Source: Verrucomicrobiota bacterium
GTDB taxonomy: Bacteria > Verrucomicrobiota > Verrucomicrobiia > Opitutales > Opitutaceae
Assembly: GCA_019510185.1 (NCBI GenBank)
Contig: JAEKKV010000020.1
Location: 1 to 64,000, forward strand
DNA: 64,000 nt
Direction of reading: 5' to 3'
The notes beneath the pieces were generated by a model. That model was not told where the DNA came from and did not search any database. It worked only from the letters and a program-made list of their open reading frames with translations. Both the position numbers and the translations under genes were made by a program. This document shows positions 17,404 to 26,118 of this stretch, in pieces (the first letter of the stretch is position 1; the number at the start of each line of letters is the position of its first letter).

Positions 17404-17979
17404 ATGCCCAAGGCCAAATCCTTCCCGCTCCACGCCGATCTCGAAACTGTGCTCGTATCGGAGACCGAGATCAAAAAACGGGTGAAAAAACTCGGGGCCG
17501 AAATCGCCGCCTCCTACGGCAACGAAGAGATCACCGTCGTCTCGATCATCAACGGCGCCATCCTTTTCACCGCCGACCTCCTGCGCGAGATTCCCAATCC
17601 CATCCGGCTCGATTGCATCCGCATCGCCAGTTACCGGAACGACACCAAGTCCCACGGCAAGCCCCAGCTCCTGCAAAGCCTCACGCTCGACATCAGCAAC
17701 CGCCATGTGCTCCTGATCGATGACATTCTCGACACTGGAAAAACGTTCTCGGTCGTCGTGAACATGATCCAGAAACTCAACCCCGCCAGCCTTCGCACCT
17801 GCGTGCTGCTCGACAAACGCGGCCGCCGTGAAGTCGATTTCGAGGCGGACTTCGTCGGCTTCCAGATTCCCGACAAATTCGCGGTCGGCTACGGCCTCGA
17901 TTTCGCCGAGCGTTACCGCAACCTGCCGTGCATCGGCGTGCTCAAGCCCAACCTGCAAAACCCGCCCGAGTGGGCGTGA
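17404..17979 (+). CDS. hpt: Hypoxanthine phosphoribosyltransferase
   Basis: A 191-residue purine salvage enzyme forming IMP (and GMP) from the base and PRPP. The PRPP loop LLIDDILDTGKTF is typical, as are SIINGAILFTADLLREI near the N-terminus and DKRGRREVDFEADFVGFQIP toward the C-terminus. The start at ATG 17404 (MPKAKSFPLHADLE) fits the family. An earlier in-frame ATG at 17365 would add 13 residues without a match. It is convergent with uvrB. Confidence 0.93.
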   Translation: MPKAKSFPLHADLETVLVSETEIKKRVKKLGAEIAASYGNEEITVVSIINGAILFTADLLREIPNPIRLDCIRIASYRNDTKSHGKPQLLQSLTLDISNRHVLLIDDILDTGKTFSVVVNMIQKLNPASLRTCVLLDKRGRREVDFEADFVGFQIPDKFAVGYGLDFAERYRNLPCIGVLKPNLQNPPEWA

Positions 17980-18000
17980 TCCGCGGAACAAGGCGAGGGC

Positions 18001-20055
18001 CTAGCTGCGTTTGCTTTTGACTCCGCCGGACGCGCGTTTCGCCTTCGGGTACGCACCGCTCCTGCCCGCCGGCTTGGCCGCCTTGCGGTAATCGCCCGTC
18101 TTGAGCGCGGTGATCTGGTCGCGCAGCAACGCCGCCCGCTCGAACTCCAGTTTCTCCGCCGCCTCGGTCATCTCGTCCTCCAGTTCGGCGATGACTTGCT
18201 TTACGTCCTCCTCGCCGCCTTCGGCCACCAGCCCCGCCGCATCGTCGCGGACGCCGCTGCCGTCATAGACATGCAGACTGCTCTGGGCGGAGCGCTTCAC
18301 GCTGCGCGGCGTGATACCGTGCTCCAGATTGTAGGCGATCTGCTTGGCCCGGCGCGCCAGAGTGATCTCCTGCGTGCGCCTGATCGAGTTGGTGATCTTG
18401 TCCGCGTAGAAAATCACCCGGCCGTTTTCGTGCCGCGCCGCCCGGCCCGCCGTCTGAATGAGCGAGGTCTCGCTGCGGAGAAATCCCTCTTTATCCGCGT
18501 CGAGGATGGCCACCAGCGCCACCTCGGGCAGGTCGAGGCCTTCGCGCAAAAGATTGATGCCGATGAGCACGTCGAAATTGCCGAGGCGCAGATTGCGCAA
18601 AATCTCCACCCGCTCGATGGCGTCGATATCGGAGTGCAGATACTCGACGCGGATTTTCGCCTCGCGAATGAAGGTGGTGAGATCCTCGGAGAGCCGCTTG
18701 GTCAGCGTGGTAACCAGCACGCGCTCGCCCTTCGACACCGCCCGCTTGATTTCGCCGATCAAGTCCTCGACCTGCCCCTTGATCGGACGGATGACGATCT
18801 CCGGATCGAGCAGGCCAGTCGGACGGATGACCTGTTCTGCGATCACCGCGGAGTTCTCCAATTCGAACTTCGCCGGTGTGGCCGAGACGAACAGCGTCTG
18901 GTGCGTGATGGAGCGGAACTCCTCGAACGTCTGCGGACGGTTATCCAGCGCCGAGGGCAGGCGGAAACCGAAGTTCACCAGATTGGATTTGCGCGCAAAG
19001 TCGCCGTTGGACATCCCGCCGATCTGAGGCACGGTGGCGTGGCTCTCATCGATCATCAGCAGAAAGTCGTCGGGGAAAAAATCGACTAGGCAGACCGGCC
19101 GTTCGCCCGCCTTCCGTCCGGCGATGATGCGGGAGTAGTTCTCGATGCCGTTGCAGAAGCCCATCTCCTGAAGCATCTCCAAATCGTAATTCGTCCGCAT
19201 ACGGATGCGCTGCGCCTCCAGATAGAGCTGCTTCGACTCGAAGTAGGCGACGCGCTCCTCCAACTCGGCTTTGATCTCGCCGATGGCCCGCGTCAGCTTG
19301 TCCTTGCTGGCGACGTACTGGGTCGCCGGATAAAGATCGAACTGGTCGAGCGGACGCGTGACCCGGCCGCTGACCGGATCGAACTCGCTCAACGCCTCGA
19401 TATCCTCGCCCCAAAACTCCACGCGCAGGCCGAGCTCCAGGTAGGCCGGCATGATGTCCACCACGTCGCCGCGCACACGGAAGGCCCCCCGCTTCAGCTC
19501 GTAGTCGTTGCGCTCGTAAAGATTGTCCACAAGGCGCTGGAGCAGCACCTCGCGACCGAGGGGCGCCCCCTTGCGGAGCGGAATGCGCATCTCCTGGAAA
19601 TCCTCGGGCGAACCGAGGCCGTAGATGCACGAGACGCTGGCGACCACGATGACGTCGCGACGGGAGACGAGCGAGCTGGCGGTGGCGATGCGCATGCGCT
19701 CGATCTCCTCGTTGATGGAGGAATCCTTTTCGATGTAGGTGTCGCTGGAGGCCACGTAGGCTTCGGGCTGGTAATAATCGTAGTAGCTGACGAAGTACTC
19801 GACCGCGTTTTCAGGGAAGAAATTCTTGAACTCCGAATAAAGCTGCGCGGCGAGCGTCTTGTTATGGGAGATGATGAGCGTGGGCCGGTCGCAGCGCGCG
19901 ATGACGTTGGCCATGGTGAACGTCTTGCCCGAGCCGGTGACACCAAGGAGCGTCTGGTCGCGGTGGCCCGCCTGGATCGAGGCCACGAGTTTCTCGATTG
20001 CTTGCGGCTGATCTCCGGTCGGCCGGTAGTCGGCGTTGAGCTTGAAAAGCGACAT
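18001..20055 (-). CDS. uvrB: UvrABC excinuclease subunit B
   Basis: A 684-residue nucleotide excision repair helicase that loads onto damage found by UvrA and recruits UvrC. It begins MSLFKLNADYRPTGDQPQAI, with Walker A GVTGSGKT at 38-45 and the beta-hairpin region SYYDYYQPEAYVASSDTYI at about 90-108. Helicase motifs LLMIDESHATVPQIGGM and QTAGRAARHENGRVI follow, and the C-terminal UVR domain (LEDEMTEAAEKLEFERAALL) binds UvrC. A longer reading upstream to 20232 overlaps the HAD gene and is rejected. It lies five bases after the HAD gene, so the two are probably cotranscribed. Confidence 0.97.
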   Translation of the reverse strand: MSLFKLNADYRPTGDQPQAIEKLVASIQAGHRDQTLLGVTGSGKTFTMANVIARCDRPTLIISHNKTLAAQLYSEFKNFFPENAVEYFVSYYDYYQPEAYVASSDTYIEKDSSINEEIERMRIATASSLVSRRDVIVVASVSCIYGLGSPEDFQEMRIPLRKGAPLGREVLLQRLVDNLYERNDYELKRGAFRVRGDVVDIMPAYLELGLRVEFWGEDIEALSEFDPVSGRVTRPLDQFDLYPATQYVASKDKLTRAIGEIKAELEERVAYFESKQLYLEAQRIRMRTNYDLEMLQEMGFCNGIENYSRIIAGRKAGERPVCLVDFFPDDFLLMIDESHATVPQIGGMSNGDFARKSNLVNFGFRLPSALDNRPQTFEEFRSITHQTLFVSATPAKFELENSAVIAEQVIRPTGLLDPEIVIRPIKGQVEDLIGEIKRAVSKGERVLVTTLTKRLSEDLTTFIREAKIRVEYLHSDIDAIERVEILRNLRLGNFDVLIGINLLREGLDLPEVALVAILDADKEGFLRSETSLIQTAGRAARHENGRVIFYADKITNSIRRTQEITLARRAKQIAYNLEHGITPRSVKRSAQSSLHVYDGSGVRDDAAGLVAEGGEEDVKQVIAELEDEMTEAAEKLEFERAALLRDQITALKTGDYRKAAKPAGRSGAYPKAKRASGGVKSKRS

Positions 20056-20060
20056 GTCGC

Positions 20061-20729
20061 TCACAGCAAACTGAGAAGATCGGCAATCGCCAGCTCGTCG
20101 AGACGATGCACGACACGGTCCACCCGGCCTTGCAGGACCGCCGCCGGATGGGTGGTCGCCACGCCGACCACTTTCATGCCACCGGCTCGCGCCGCCTCGA
20201 TACCGGCGAAGGCGTCTTCGAACACAATGCAACGCTCCGGCGGCACGCCGGTTTTGGCGGCGGCTTTCAAAAAGACATCCGGGTGCGGCTTGCCGAACGT
20301 GACGTCTTCGGACGTCACCATGTCTCCGAACAAACCCTCGAAACCCAGCACGCCCAGAATGGTCGTGATGTTCTCACGATGCGTGGAGGAGCCGATGCAG
20401 CAGGGCACCCCGGCGTCGCGCAACCGGTTCAGGAAGACATGCACGCCCGGCAACGCTTCCAAGCCGCGCTCAACCACGATTTCCCGATAAAGCGCCTCTT
20501 TTCGAAGCGACAGCCGCCGGATCCCCGCCACGTCGCCCGCCGCCGTCCAGCGCAACAGTTCGGGGATGATCCATTCGTTTTTCTTGCCGAAACCCTGCAC
20601 GAAATGGTCGGACGGCAGCGGCTTCCCCTCTTCGGCGGCCAGCCGTTCCCAGCTTTGCTCGTGCTGCACGGACGAGTCGATGATGACACCGTCCCAGTCG
20701 AAAAGAACGCCGACGTTGGCTTTGCTCAT
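20061..20729 (-). CDS. HAD-superfamily phosphatase / beta-phosphoglucomutase-like
   Basis: A 222-residue HAD hydrolase with the nucleophile motif FDWDGVIIDSS (Asp11, Asp13), motif II in CCIGSSTHRENI, the motif III lysine in FGKPHPDVF, and motif IV IVFEDAFAGIEAARAG. The helical cap after motif I and the GKPHPD pattern place it with the beta-PGM/phosphoglycolate-phosphatase subfamily. The exact sugar phosphate cannot be read from sequence. It overlaps the upstream membrane protein gene by four bases (ATGA) and precedes uvrB by five bases. Confidence 0.85.
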   Translation of the reverse strand: MSKANVGVLFDWDGVIIDSSVQHEQSWERLAAEEGKPLPSDHFVQGFGKKNEWIIPELLRWTAAGDVAGIRRLSLRKEALYREIVVERGLEALPGVHVFLNRLRDAGVPCCIGSSTHRENITTILGVLGFEGLFGDMVTSEDVTFGKPHPDVFLKAAAKTGVPPERCIVFEDAFAGIEAARAGGMKVVGVATTHPAAVLQGRVDRVVHRLDELAIADLLSLL

Positions 20730-22111
20730 GATTTGGAAGCGAGAGCGGACAGCCGGCTCGTCCCGGACGCGAACGGGCCGGTTTTCTCCTGCAAAAGACA
20801 GAGACCCGTGCCTGAGAGCAGGCGGGCGAAGAGCGGAGTTTTATCGCAATAATACCGCCAGAATCCCGCGGCGCGCACCGGCTGATAATCCAGGCTCGGC
20901 GTGAATCCGACGAGCACCTCCTGATCGATGCGCAGCGCCGGCGCGGCCTGATCCAACGGGGCGCGCAGCCGCTCCGGACGGATGTTTCCGGCTACGATCA
21001 ACCGGCAAGGGCCGGCAAATTCCAGAAAACGAAATTCTCGCGTCACCCAGGTTTGCCAGCGAAACAACGGCCAGTGGTAGCGAACGGCCAGCGACTTGTT
21101 CGCCGGAGTGATGACGCCTGCGAGAAAACCCGGCCGCAGGATCATCGAAGCGTCTTCCGGCACATCGATCAGCGTAAAATTCGTTTCGGCGCCGTCCGGT
21201 TGCCCCAGTGCCACCTGACGACCGCCGCCCGCAGAACGGTTGTGCAGCTTGATCATTCCGCCGAGGCCGCAGATCAGGCAAGTGAAGGGAATCTTCCAGC
21301 TGAGAAGCAGCCGCACGCCACGCGCAAGTCCGCAATCCGCCGAGGGCGTTTTGAAAAACCTTCGTTTGATCAACAGGCGTTCGCCCGGCCAGAGCGCCAC
21401 CTCCGCTCCCTCGATCACGCTCGCCTCGGCCACGAGATCTTGGTGCTTGGCCAGCCTGACCGGCCGCCCGCGAACAATCACCGGAGCCAGCCCATGATAG
21501 AGGAAAAGTTTCTCCAATATCGACGCAGCCACCAACACGCCCAATACGAGCAGCAGCACCGAGCCTCCCCGGCGCCACGACTCCGTCAAATAAAGCATGA
21601 CCGGCGAGCGCACCTGCTCAACCTCCGCCAGCTCAGCGCGCGTCCGGCGCAAATTCGCCTCCGCTGCCTCAAGCGCGCCGGCGGTAGCGGTTACCAAATC
21701 CCTGAGCTCCACCAAGCGGCGCGAGGCGCCCCGTTTCAGCTCCTCCAAGCGGACGATCTGTTCCGCGTTGGCTTTTTGCTGCGCGGGATTGCCGATCCAG
21801 CGGTCCCAAATGCTTTCCAGCCCGCGGAGCGTGGCGATGATCTTATCGGCCTGCTCCACCCGTGCCTCCTGCAGCGTGAACTCGGATTTAAAATCGGCCA
21901 GCTGCCGTGCGTACGTGTCCCGCTCCCATTGGAAATGGTCGCGCAAGTCTGCCACCTGGATGATGCGCGCCAGGCGATGCGTCTGCGCATCAGCCGGCTC
22001 ATGCGCCCAAATCCACGCCGCGGTGACTCCCAGCCCAAACGCGACGATTAAAGCGCAAAACGCGAGCTTCCGTAGCAGCCACGAGCCGGAGCGAATGAAA
22101 AAGGCACGCAT
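20726..22111 (-). CDS. Unknown membrane protein with coiled coil and C-terminal beta-rich domain
   Basis: A 461-residue protein I do not recognise. It has an N-terminal transmembrane segment (LRKLAFCALIVAFGLGVTAAWIW, residues ~13-35), a long charged helical region at ~50-180 rich in Glu, Arg and Ala that should form a coiled coil, and a second transmembrane segment near 190-205. The C-terminal half (~220-450) has alternating short hydrophobic strands such as VALWPGERLLIKRRFF and FAGPCRLIVAGNIRPERL, faintly like AIM24-type proteins; I do not assign that name. It overlaps the HAD phosphatase gene by four bases and heads a three-gene run with uvrB. Confidence 0.6.
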   Translation of the reverse strand: MRAFFIRSGSWLLRKLAFCALIVAFGLGVTAAWIWAHEPADAQTHRLARIIQVADLRDHFQWERDTYARQLADFKSEFTLQEARVEQADKIIATLRGLESIWDRWIGNPAQQKANAEQIVRLEELKRGASRRLVELRDLVTATAGALEAAEANLRRTRAELAEVEQVRSPVMLYLTESWRRGGSVLLLVLGVLVAASILEKLFLYHGLAPVIVRGRPVRLAKHQDLVAEASVIEGAEVALWPGERLLIKRRFFKTPSADCGLARGVRLLLSWKIPFTCLICGLGGMIKLHNRSAGGGRQVALGQPDGAETNFTLIDVPEDASMILRPGFLAGVITPANKSLAVRYHWPLFRWQTWVTREFRFLEFAGPCRLIVAGNIRPERLRAPLDQAAPALRIDQEVLVGFTPSLDYQPVRAAGFWRYYCDKTPLFARLLSGTGLCLLQEKTGPFASGTSRLSALASKS

Positions 22112-22246
22112 GGTGAAAAGGCCAGTGTGCTACGGATGTGCGGCGAAGATCAATCGCCCATCTGTTCATCCGGCATAAACCATAAGCCGGTTGCCAGTTC
22201 ACGCCCGCCGGCCATACTTGGCTTCGCTCCGCCACCCCACCCCATC

Positions 22247-23521
22247 ATGTCCAAGGCCGTCGTTTCCTCCCTCTACGATTCCGACACGTTCAAGATGGCC
22301 TGCCGCCAGTTTGACCAGGCCGCCGATGCCATCAACCTGCCCGAGGAGATCCGCGATCGCACCAAATACCCGCGACGCTGCGTGGCCGTGGCGTTGCCGA
22401 TCAAGCGCGACAACGGTTCCGTCACGGTGTTCGAAGGCTATCGCGTTCAACACAACCTCTCCACGGGTCCGGCCAAGGGAGGCATCCGCTTCCACCAGGA
22501 CGTGACCATCGGCGAGGTCGCCGCGCTCGCCATGTGGATGAGCTGGAAATGTTCGCTGGTCGGCCTGCCCTACGGCGGAGCCAAGGGCGGCGTGATCGTC
22601 AATCCCGGCCTGCTTTCGGAAGGCGAACTCGAACGGCTCTCGCGGCGCTATATGCAGGAACTGATCCCCTTCATCGGCCCCCACGTCGACGTGCCCGCGC
22701 CCGACGTTGGCACCAACGAGAAAGTCATGGGCTGGATGATGGACACCTATTCCAATCATATCGGCTACAATTCTCCCGCCATTGTCACCGGCAAGCCGCT
22801 CTCGCTCGGTGGCTCGCAAGGCCGGCGCGAGGCGACCGGCGCCGGCGTGGCCTACCTCGTCCAACGCTATCTGGAAGACATGAAAATTCCCGTCACCCAA
22901 GCGACGGTGGCCATCCAAGGCTTTGGCAACGTCGGCGGCGAAACCGCTCTCGCCCTTGCCGCCGCCGGAGCGAAAATCATCGCCCTCTCCGACTACACCG
23001 GCGGCGTGTTCAATGCCGGCGGCATCGATGTGAAAAAGGCGCTGGAATACGTGAAGTATCAGAGAACGCTCAAGGATTTCCACGGCGGCGACCCCATCAC
23101 CAACGAACAGCTGCTCACGCTGCCATGCACCGTGCTGATTCCCGCGGCCCTCGAACGCGTCATCACGCCCGAAAACGCCCCCCGGCTGCAATGCCGCCTG
23201 CTGGCCGAGGCCGCCAACGGCCCCACAACCAATGCTGCCGACAAGATCATCGAAGAGCGCGGAGACATAGAAGTCATCCCCGACGTCCTCTGCAACGCCG
23301 GCGGCGTGATCGTCTCCTACTTCGAATGGTTGCAGAACCTGCAAAACTTCTACTGGGACCGCGAGGACGTGATGCAAAAGCTGTTTGCGCTGCTCGACAA
23401 GGCGAGGGACTCGGTCGAATATCAGAAGCGAAAATTTAAATTCGGCCGACGGCTTGCCGCGCTCACCCTCGGTATCCAGCGCGTGACCGACGCAAAGCAA
23501 AGCCGCGGATTGTTTCCCTGA
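22247..23521 (+). CDS. gdhA: Glutamate dehydrogenase (Glu/Leu/Phe/Val family)
   Basis: A 424-residue enzyme interconverting glutamate and 2-oxoglutarate plus ammonia. The substrate site GPAKGGIRFH (Lys77) and the catalytic LPYGGAKGGV (Lys113) are present. DVPAPDVGTNEKVMGWMMD holds the conserved Asp, and the NAD-binding glycine loop is IQGFGNVGGE. The hexameric ~420-residue type is usually catabolic or NAD-linked. ATG 22247 is chosen because sequence before it has no family match. It appears monocistronic. Confidence 0.94.
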   Translation: MSKAVVSSLYDSDTFKMACRQFDQAADAINLPEEIRDRTKYPRRCVAVALPIKRDNGSVTVFEGYRVQHNLSTGPAKGGIRFHQDVTIGEVAALAMWMSWKCSLVGLPYGGAKGGVIVNPGLLSEGELERLSRRYMQELIPFIGPHVDVPAPDVGTNEKVMGWMMDTYSNHIGYNSPAIVTGKPLSLGGSQGRREATGAGVAYLVQRYLEDMKIPVTQATVAIQGFGNVGGETALALAAAGAKIIALSDYTGGVFNAGGIDVKKALEYVKYQRTLKDFHGGDPITNEQLLTLPCTVLIPAALERVITPENAPRLQCRLLAEAANGPTTNAADKIIEERGDIEVIPDVLCNAGGVIVSYFEWLQNLQNFYWDREDVMQKLFALLDKARDSVEYQKRKFKFGRRLAALTLGIQRVTDAKQSRGLFP

Positions 23522-23572
23522 GCGCATCGGTTCCGGAACGCCGGAGCTTCATTTTTTCGGCGGACGAAGCAT

Positions 23573-23609
23573 CGAGGCGCAGCCTTCCACGAAGGCGGCC
23601 TGAGCCTCG
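23573..23609. repeat. Two-tier inverted repeat upstream of the glycosyltransferase gene
   Basis: CGAGGC at 23573-23578 pairs with GCCTCG at 23604-23609, and inside it GCCTTC at 23582-23587 pairs with GAAGGC at 23591-23596 around a three-base loop. It sits in the 161-base gap between gdhA and the glycosyltransferase. There is no T-tract after it on the plus strand, so it is not a convincing terminator. It may be chance in GC-rich DNA. Confidence 0.35.
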
Positions 23610-23682
23610 TCATGGGAGTATTTCCGACACCGTGGTCGCCGGCGGAACCAGCGCGCAGAATGGAGGACGGTTAGGCTATACC

Positions 23683-24993
23683 ATGTCTTTTTCACCCACC
23701 TCCCACTTACCCATGCTTTTTACCGGAACCCCCTCAACCGTACCCAACCAGCCTTGGTCGCCAACGTCCGGGAAAACCAGCGATTCGCCAGACGTTCCCT
23801 TGGAGAATATTCCATTGATCGCTTTTTGCCATCTCGGCTGGGACTGGGTCTGGCAACGTCCCCAGCAGTTCCTTTCCCGCCTTGCGCGCACCCATCCGGT
23901 CCTGTTCGTCGAAAGCCACTTTTCAGACATCACCACCGGTGTTTCCAAACTACATCCCGCGCGCGGGCACCCTGCGGTGATCGTTTTGGAAATGCATTTG
24001 CCCGAAGCCCGCACCTCCGAGGCGGCCTTTATCGACGCGGAGCGCCGACGGCTGCTCCGGCAGGCGCTCACCGGTCCGCTCGCCGGACGTTTCGATCACG
24101 CCATCCTCTGGTTCAATGATCCGATGACCGTGACCGCCTTCGCCCGTCAGCTTGGTGAACGGCTCATCGTCTATGACTGCATGGACGAGCTCGCCCAGTT
24201 TCACGGAGCGCCGCCCCTGCTCATCGAACGGGAGCGCGAGCTTACCCGCATCGCCGACGTGATTTTCTGCGGAGGACGCAAGATGCGCGACAAGCGGCTC
24301 CCATTGAATCCCAACTGCCATTTCTACGGCACGGGCGTGGATTGCGCTCACTTCGGCACCGCGTTGAACGATGATCTTTCGGTCGCTCCCGAGATCGCCA
24401 CCCTGCCCGGCCCGGTGCTCGGCTATTTCGGCGTGGTCGATGAGCGCATGGATTATGAACTGCTGGCCAAACTGGCGGATGCCTTCCCACAAGGGAGCGT
24501 CGCGATCGTGGGACCGTTCGCCAAAGTCGATCCCGCACACTTCCCGCGCCGGCCCAATCTTCACTGGCTGGGCGGCCGGCCTTACGCGGAACTGCCGGCC
24601 ATCACCAAGGGATTTTCCGTGTGTCTGATGCCCTTCGCGATCAACGCCGCGACGGAATATATCAACCCGACCAAGGCCCTCGAATACATGGCGGCGGGCA
24701 AGCCCGTCGTCGCGACCGCGCTCGACGAAATTCGCACCAACTTCAACGCGGTCGCCCTTGTGGCCAAAACCCACGACGAGTTCATCGCGTGCTGCCGTAA
24801 AGAAGCCCTCCGGCCCTCCGCCAGTCACATTCGACGCGGACTGCAGCTTGCCCGGCAAAATAGCTGGGAGGCGATCATCGCCCGGATGGAAGGCCACATC
24901 GCGCAGGCCCTGAGGGAGCAGGAAAACGCCGCCGTCAGCCACACGATCCCTCCGCCCATTCCCTCGCTCACGAGCAAACGCGCCTATGTTTGA
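23683..24993 (+). CDS. Glycosyltransferase, GT-B fold (family 1-like)
   Basis: A 436-residue protein. The N-terminal Rossmann-like half contains LGWDWVWQRPQQFLSRLA, a pattern common in GT4-like enzymes found beside UDP-galactopyranose mutase. The C-terminal nucleotide-sugar half has NPTKALEYMAAGKPVVATAL, with the Glu of the conserved EX7E-type site. Start ATG 23683 (MSFSPTSH) is preferred over an ATG-less extension. No signal peptide or membrane helix is seen. The last eight bases overlap glf, so transfer of a galactofuranose or another sugar in surface glycan synthesis is likely, but the acceptor is unknown. Confidence 0.82.
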   Translation: MSFSPTSHLPMLFTGTPSTVPNQPWSPTSGKTSDSPDVPLENIPLIAFCHLGWDWVWQRPQQFLSRLARTHPVLFVESHFSDITTGVSKLHPARGHPAVIVLEMHLPEARTSEAAFIDAERRRLLRQALTGPLAGRFDHAILWFNDPMTVTAFARQLGERLIVYDCMDELAQFHGAPPLLIERERELTRIADVIFCGGRKMRDKRLPLNPNCHFYGTGVDCAHFGTALNDDLSVAPEIATLPGPVLGYFGVVDERMDYELLAKLADAFPQGSVAIVGPFAKVDPAHFPRRPNLHWLGGRPYAELPAITKGFSVCLMPFAINAATEYINPTKALEYMAAGKPVVATALDEIRTNFNAVALVAKTHDEFIACCRKEALRPSASHIRRGLQLARQNSWEAIIARMEGHIAQALREQENAAVSHTIPPPIPSLTSKRAYV

Positions 24994-26104
24994 CTATCTC
25001 ATAGTGGGCGCGGGTTTTGCCGGAAGCGTGTTGGCGGACCGTCTTGCCCGCCGGCTCGACAAACGCGTGCTCATCGTCGATCGCCGTCCGCACATCGGGG
25101 GCAACGCCTATGACTGCCACGATGAAGCGGGAGTGTTGATCCATAAATATGGACCGCACATTTTTCACACGAACTCGGCGGAGATTTTCGACTACCTCTC
25201 CCAGTTCACCGCCTGGCGGCCGTACCAGCACCGCGTGCGCGCCTGGGTCGACGGCCGGCTCGTGCCCATACCAATCAACCTCGACACGCTCAACGAGCTC
25301 TATGGCCTGAGCCTGGACGTGCCGGGCATGAAGACGTTTCTCGCCACGGTGGCCGAAAAGCGCGACCCGCCAAAAACCGCCGAAGATGTCGTCGTCAACG
25401 GCATGGGCCGGGAGCTCTACGAAAAGTTTTTCCGCGGCTACACCCGCAAGCAATGGGGCCTTGATCCCTCGGAACTGGATGCCCAGGTGACTGCGCGCGT
25501 CCCCGTGCGCTTCAATCGCGACGACCGCTATTTCACCGACGCCTACCAAGCCATGCCCGCCCGCGGGTTCACCCACCTGTTCGGCAACATGCTCGATCAC
25601 CCCAATATCAAGGTGATGCTGAACACCGATTTTCGGGAAATCCGCGACGAGGTGGCGTACGATCAGATGATCTTCACCGGCCCGGTCGACGAGTACTTCG
25701 ATTATCAATTCGGACGGCTTCCCTACCGCTGCCTGGAGTTCAAACACGAGACGCACCACCGACCGGTTTTCCAGGCTGCCCCCGTCGTCAACTATCCCAA
25801 CGAGTACGCCTACACGCGCGTCACCGAGTTCAAATACCTCACCGGGCAGGAACACGCGTCGACGAGCATCGTCTATGAGTTTCCCCGCGCCGAGGGCGAC
25901 CCCTACTACCCCATCCCCCGTCCTGACAACGCCACGCTGTACAAGCGCTACGAAGCTCTCGCCGCGCAGACCCCGGAAGTCCATTTCGTCGGTCGTCTCG
26001 CCACCTACCGCTATTACAACATGGACCAGGTCGTGGGCCAGGCGCTCACCCTTTTCACCAAGCTCTCCGGCCTCAAACGCAAGGAAGCTGTGGCGGTTTC
26101 CTGA
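24986..26104 (+). CDS. glf: UDP-galactopyranose mutase
   Basis: A 372-residue FAD enzyme converting UDP-galactopyranose to UDP-galactofuranose. The FAD-binding Rossmann motif FDYLIVGAGFAGSVLADRLA opens the protein, followed by RPHIGGNAYD and the substrate-region KYGPHIFHTNS. RKQWGLDPSELD and the FAD-side C-terminal RLATYRYYNMDQVVGQAL are typical of bacterial Glf. It overlaps the glycosyltransferase by eight bases and is followed 14 bases later by a GH2 gene, so the three are probably one operon. Confidence 0.94.
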   Translation: MFDYLIVGAGFAGSVLADRLARRLDKRVLIVDRRPHIGGNAYDCHDEAGVLIHKYGPHIFHTNSAEIFDYLSQFTAWRPYQHRVRAWVDGRLVPIPINLDTLNELYGLSLDVPGMKTFLATVAEKRDPPKTAEDVVVNGMGRELYEKFFRGYTRKQWGLDPSELDAQVTARVPVRFNRDDRYFTDAYQAMPARGFTHLFGNMLDHPNIKVMLNTDFREIRDEVAYDQMIFTGPVDEYFDYQFGRLPYRCLEFKHETHHRPVFQAAPVVNYPNEYAYTRVTEFKYLTGQEHASTSIVYEFPRAEGDPYYPIPRPDNATLYKRYEALAAQTPEVHFVGRLATYRYYNMDQVVGQALTLFTKLSGLKRKEAVAVS

Positions 26105-26118
26105 TCCTTCGCATCGTC

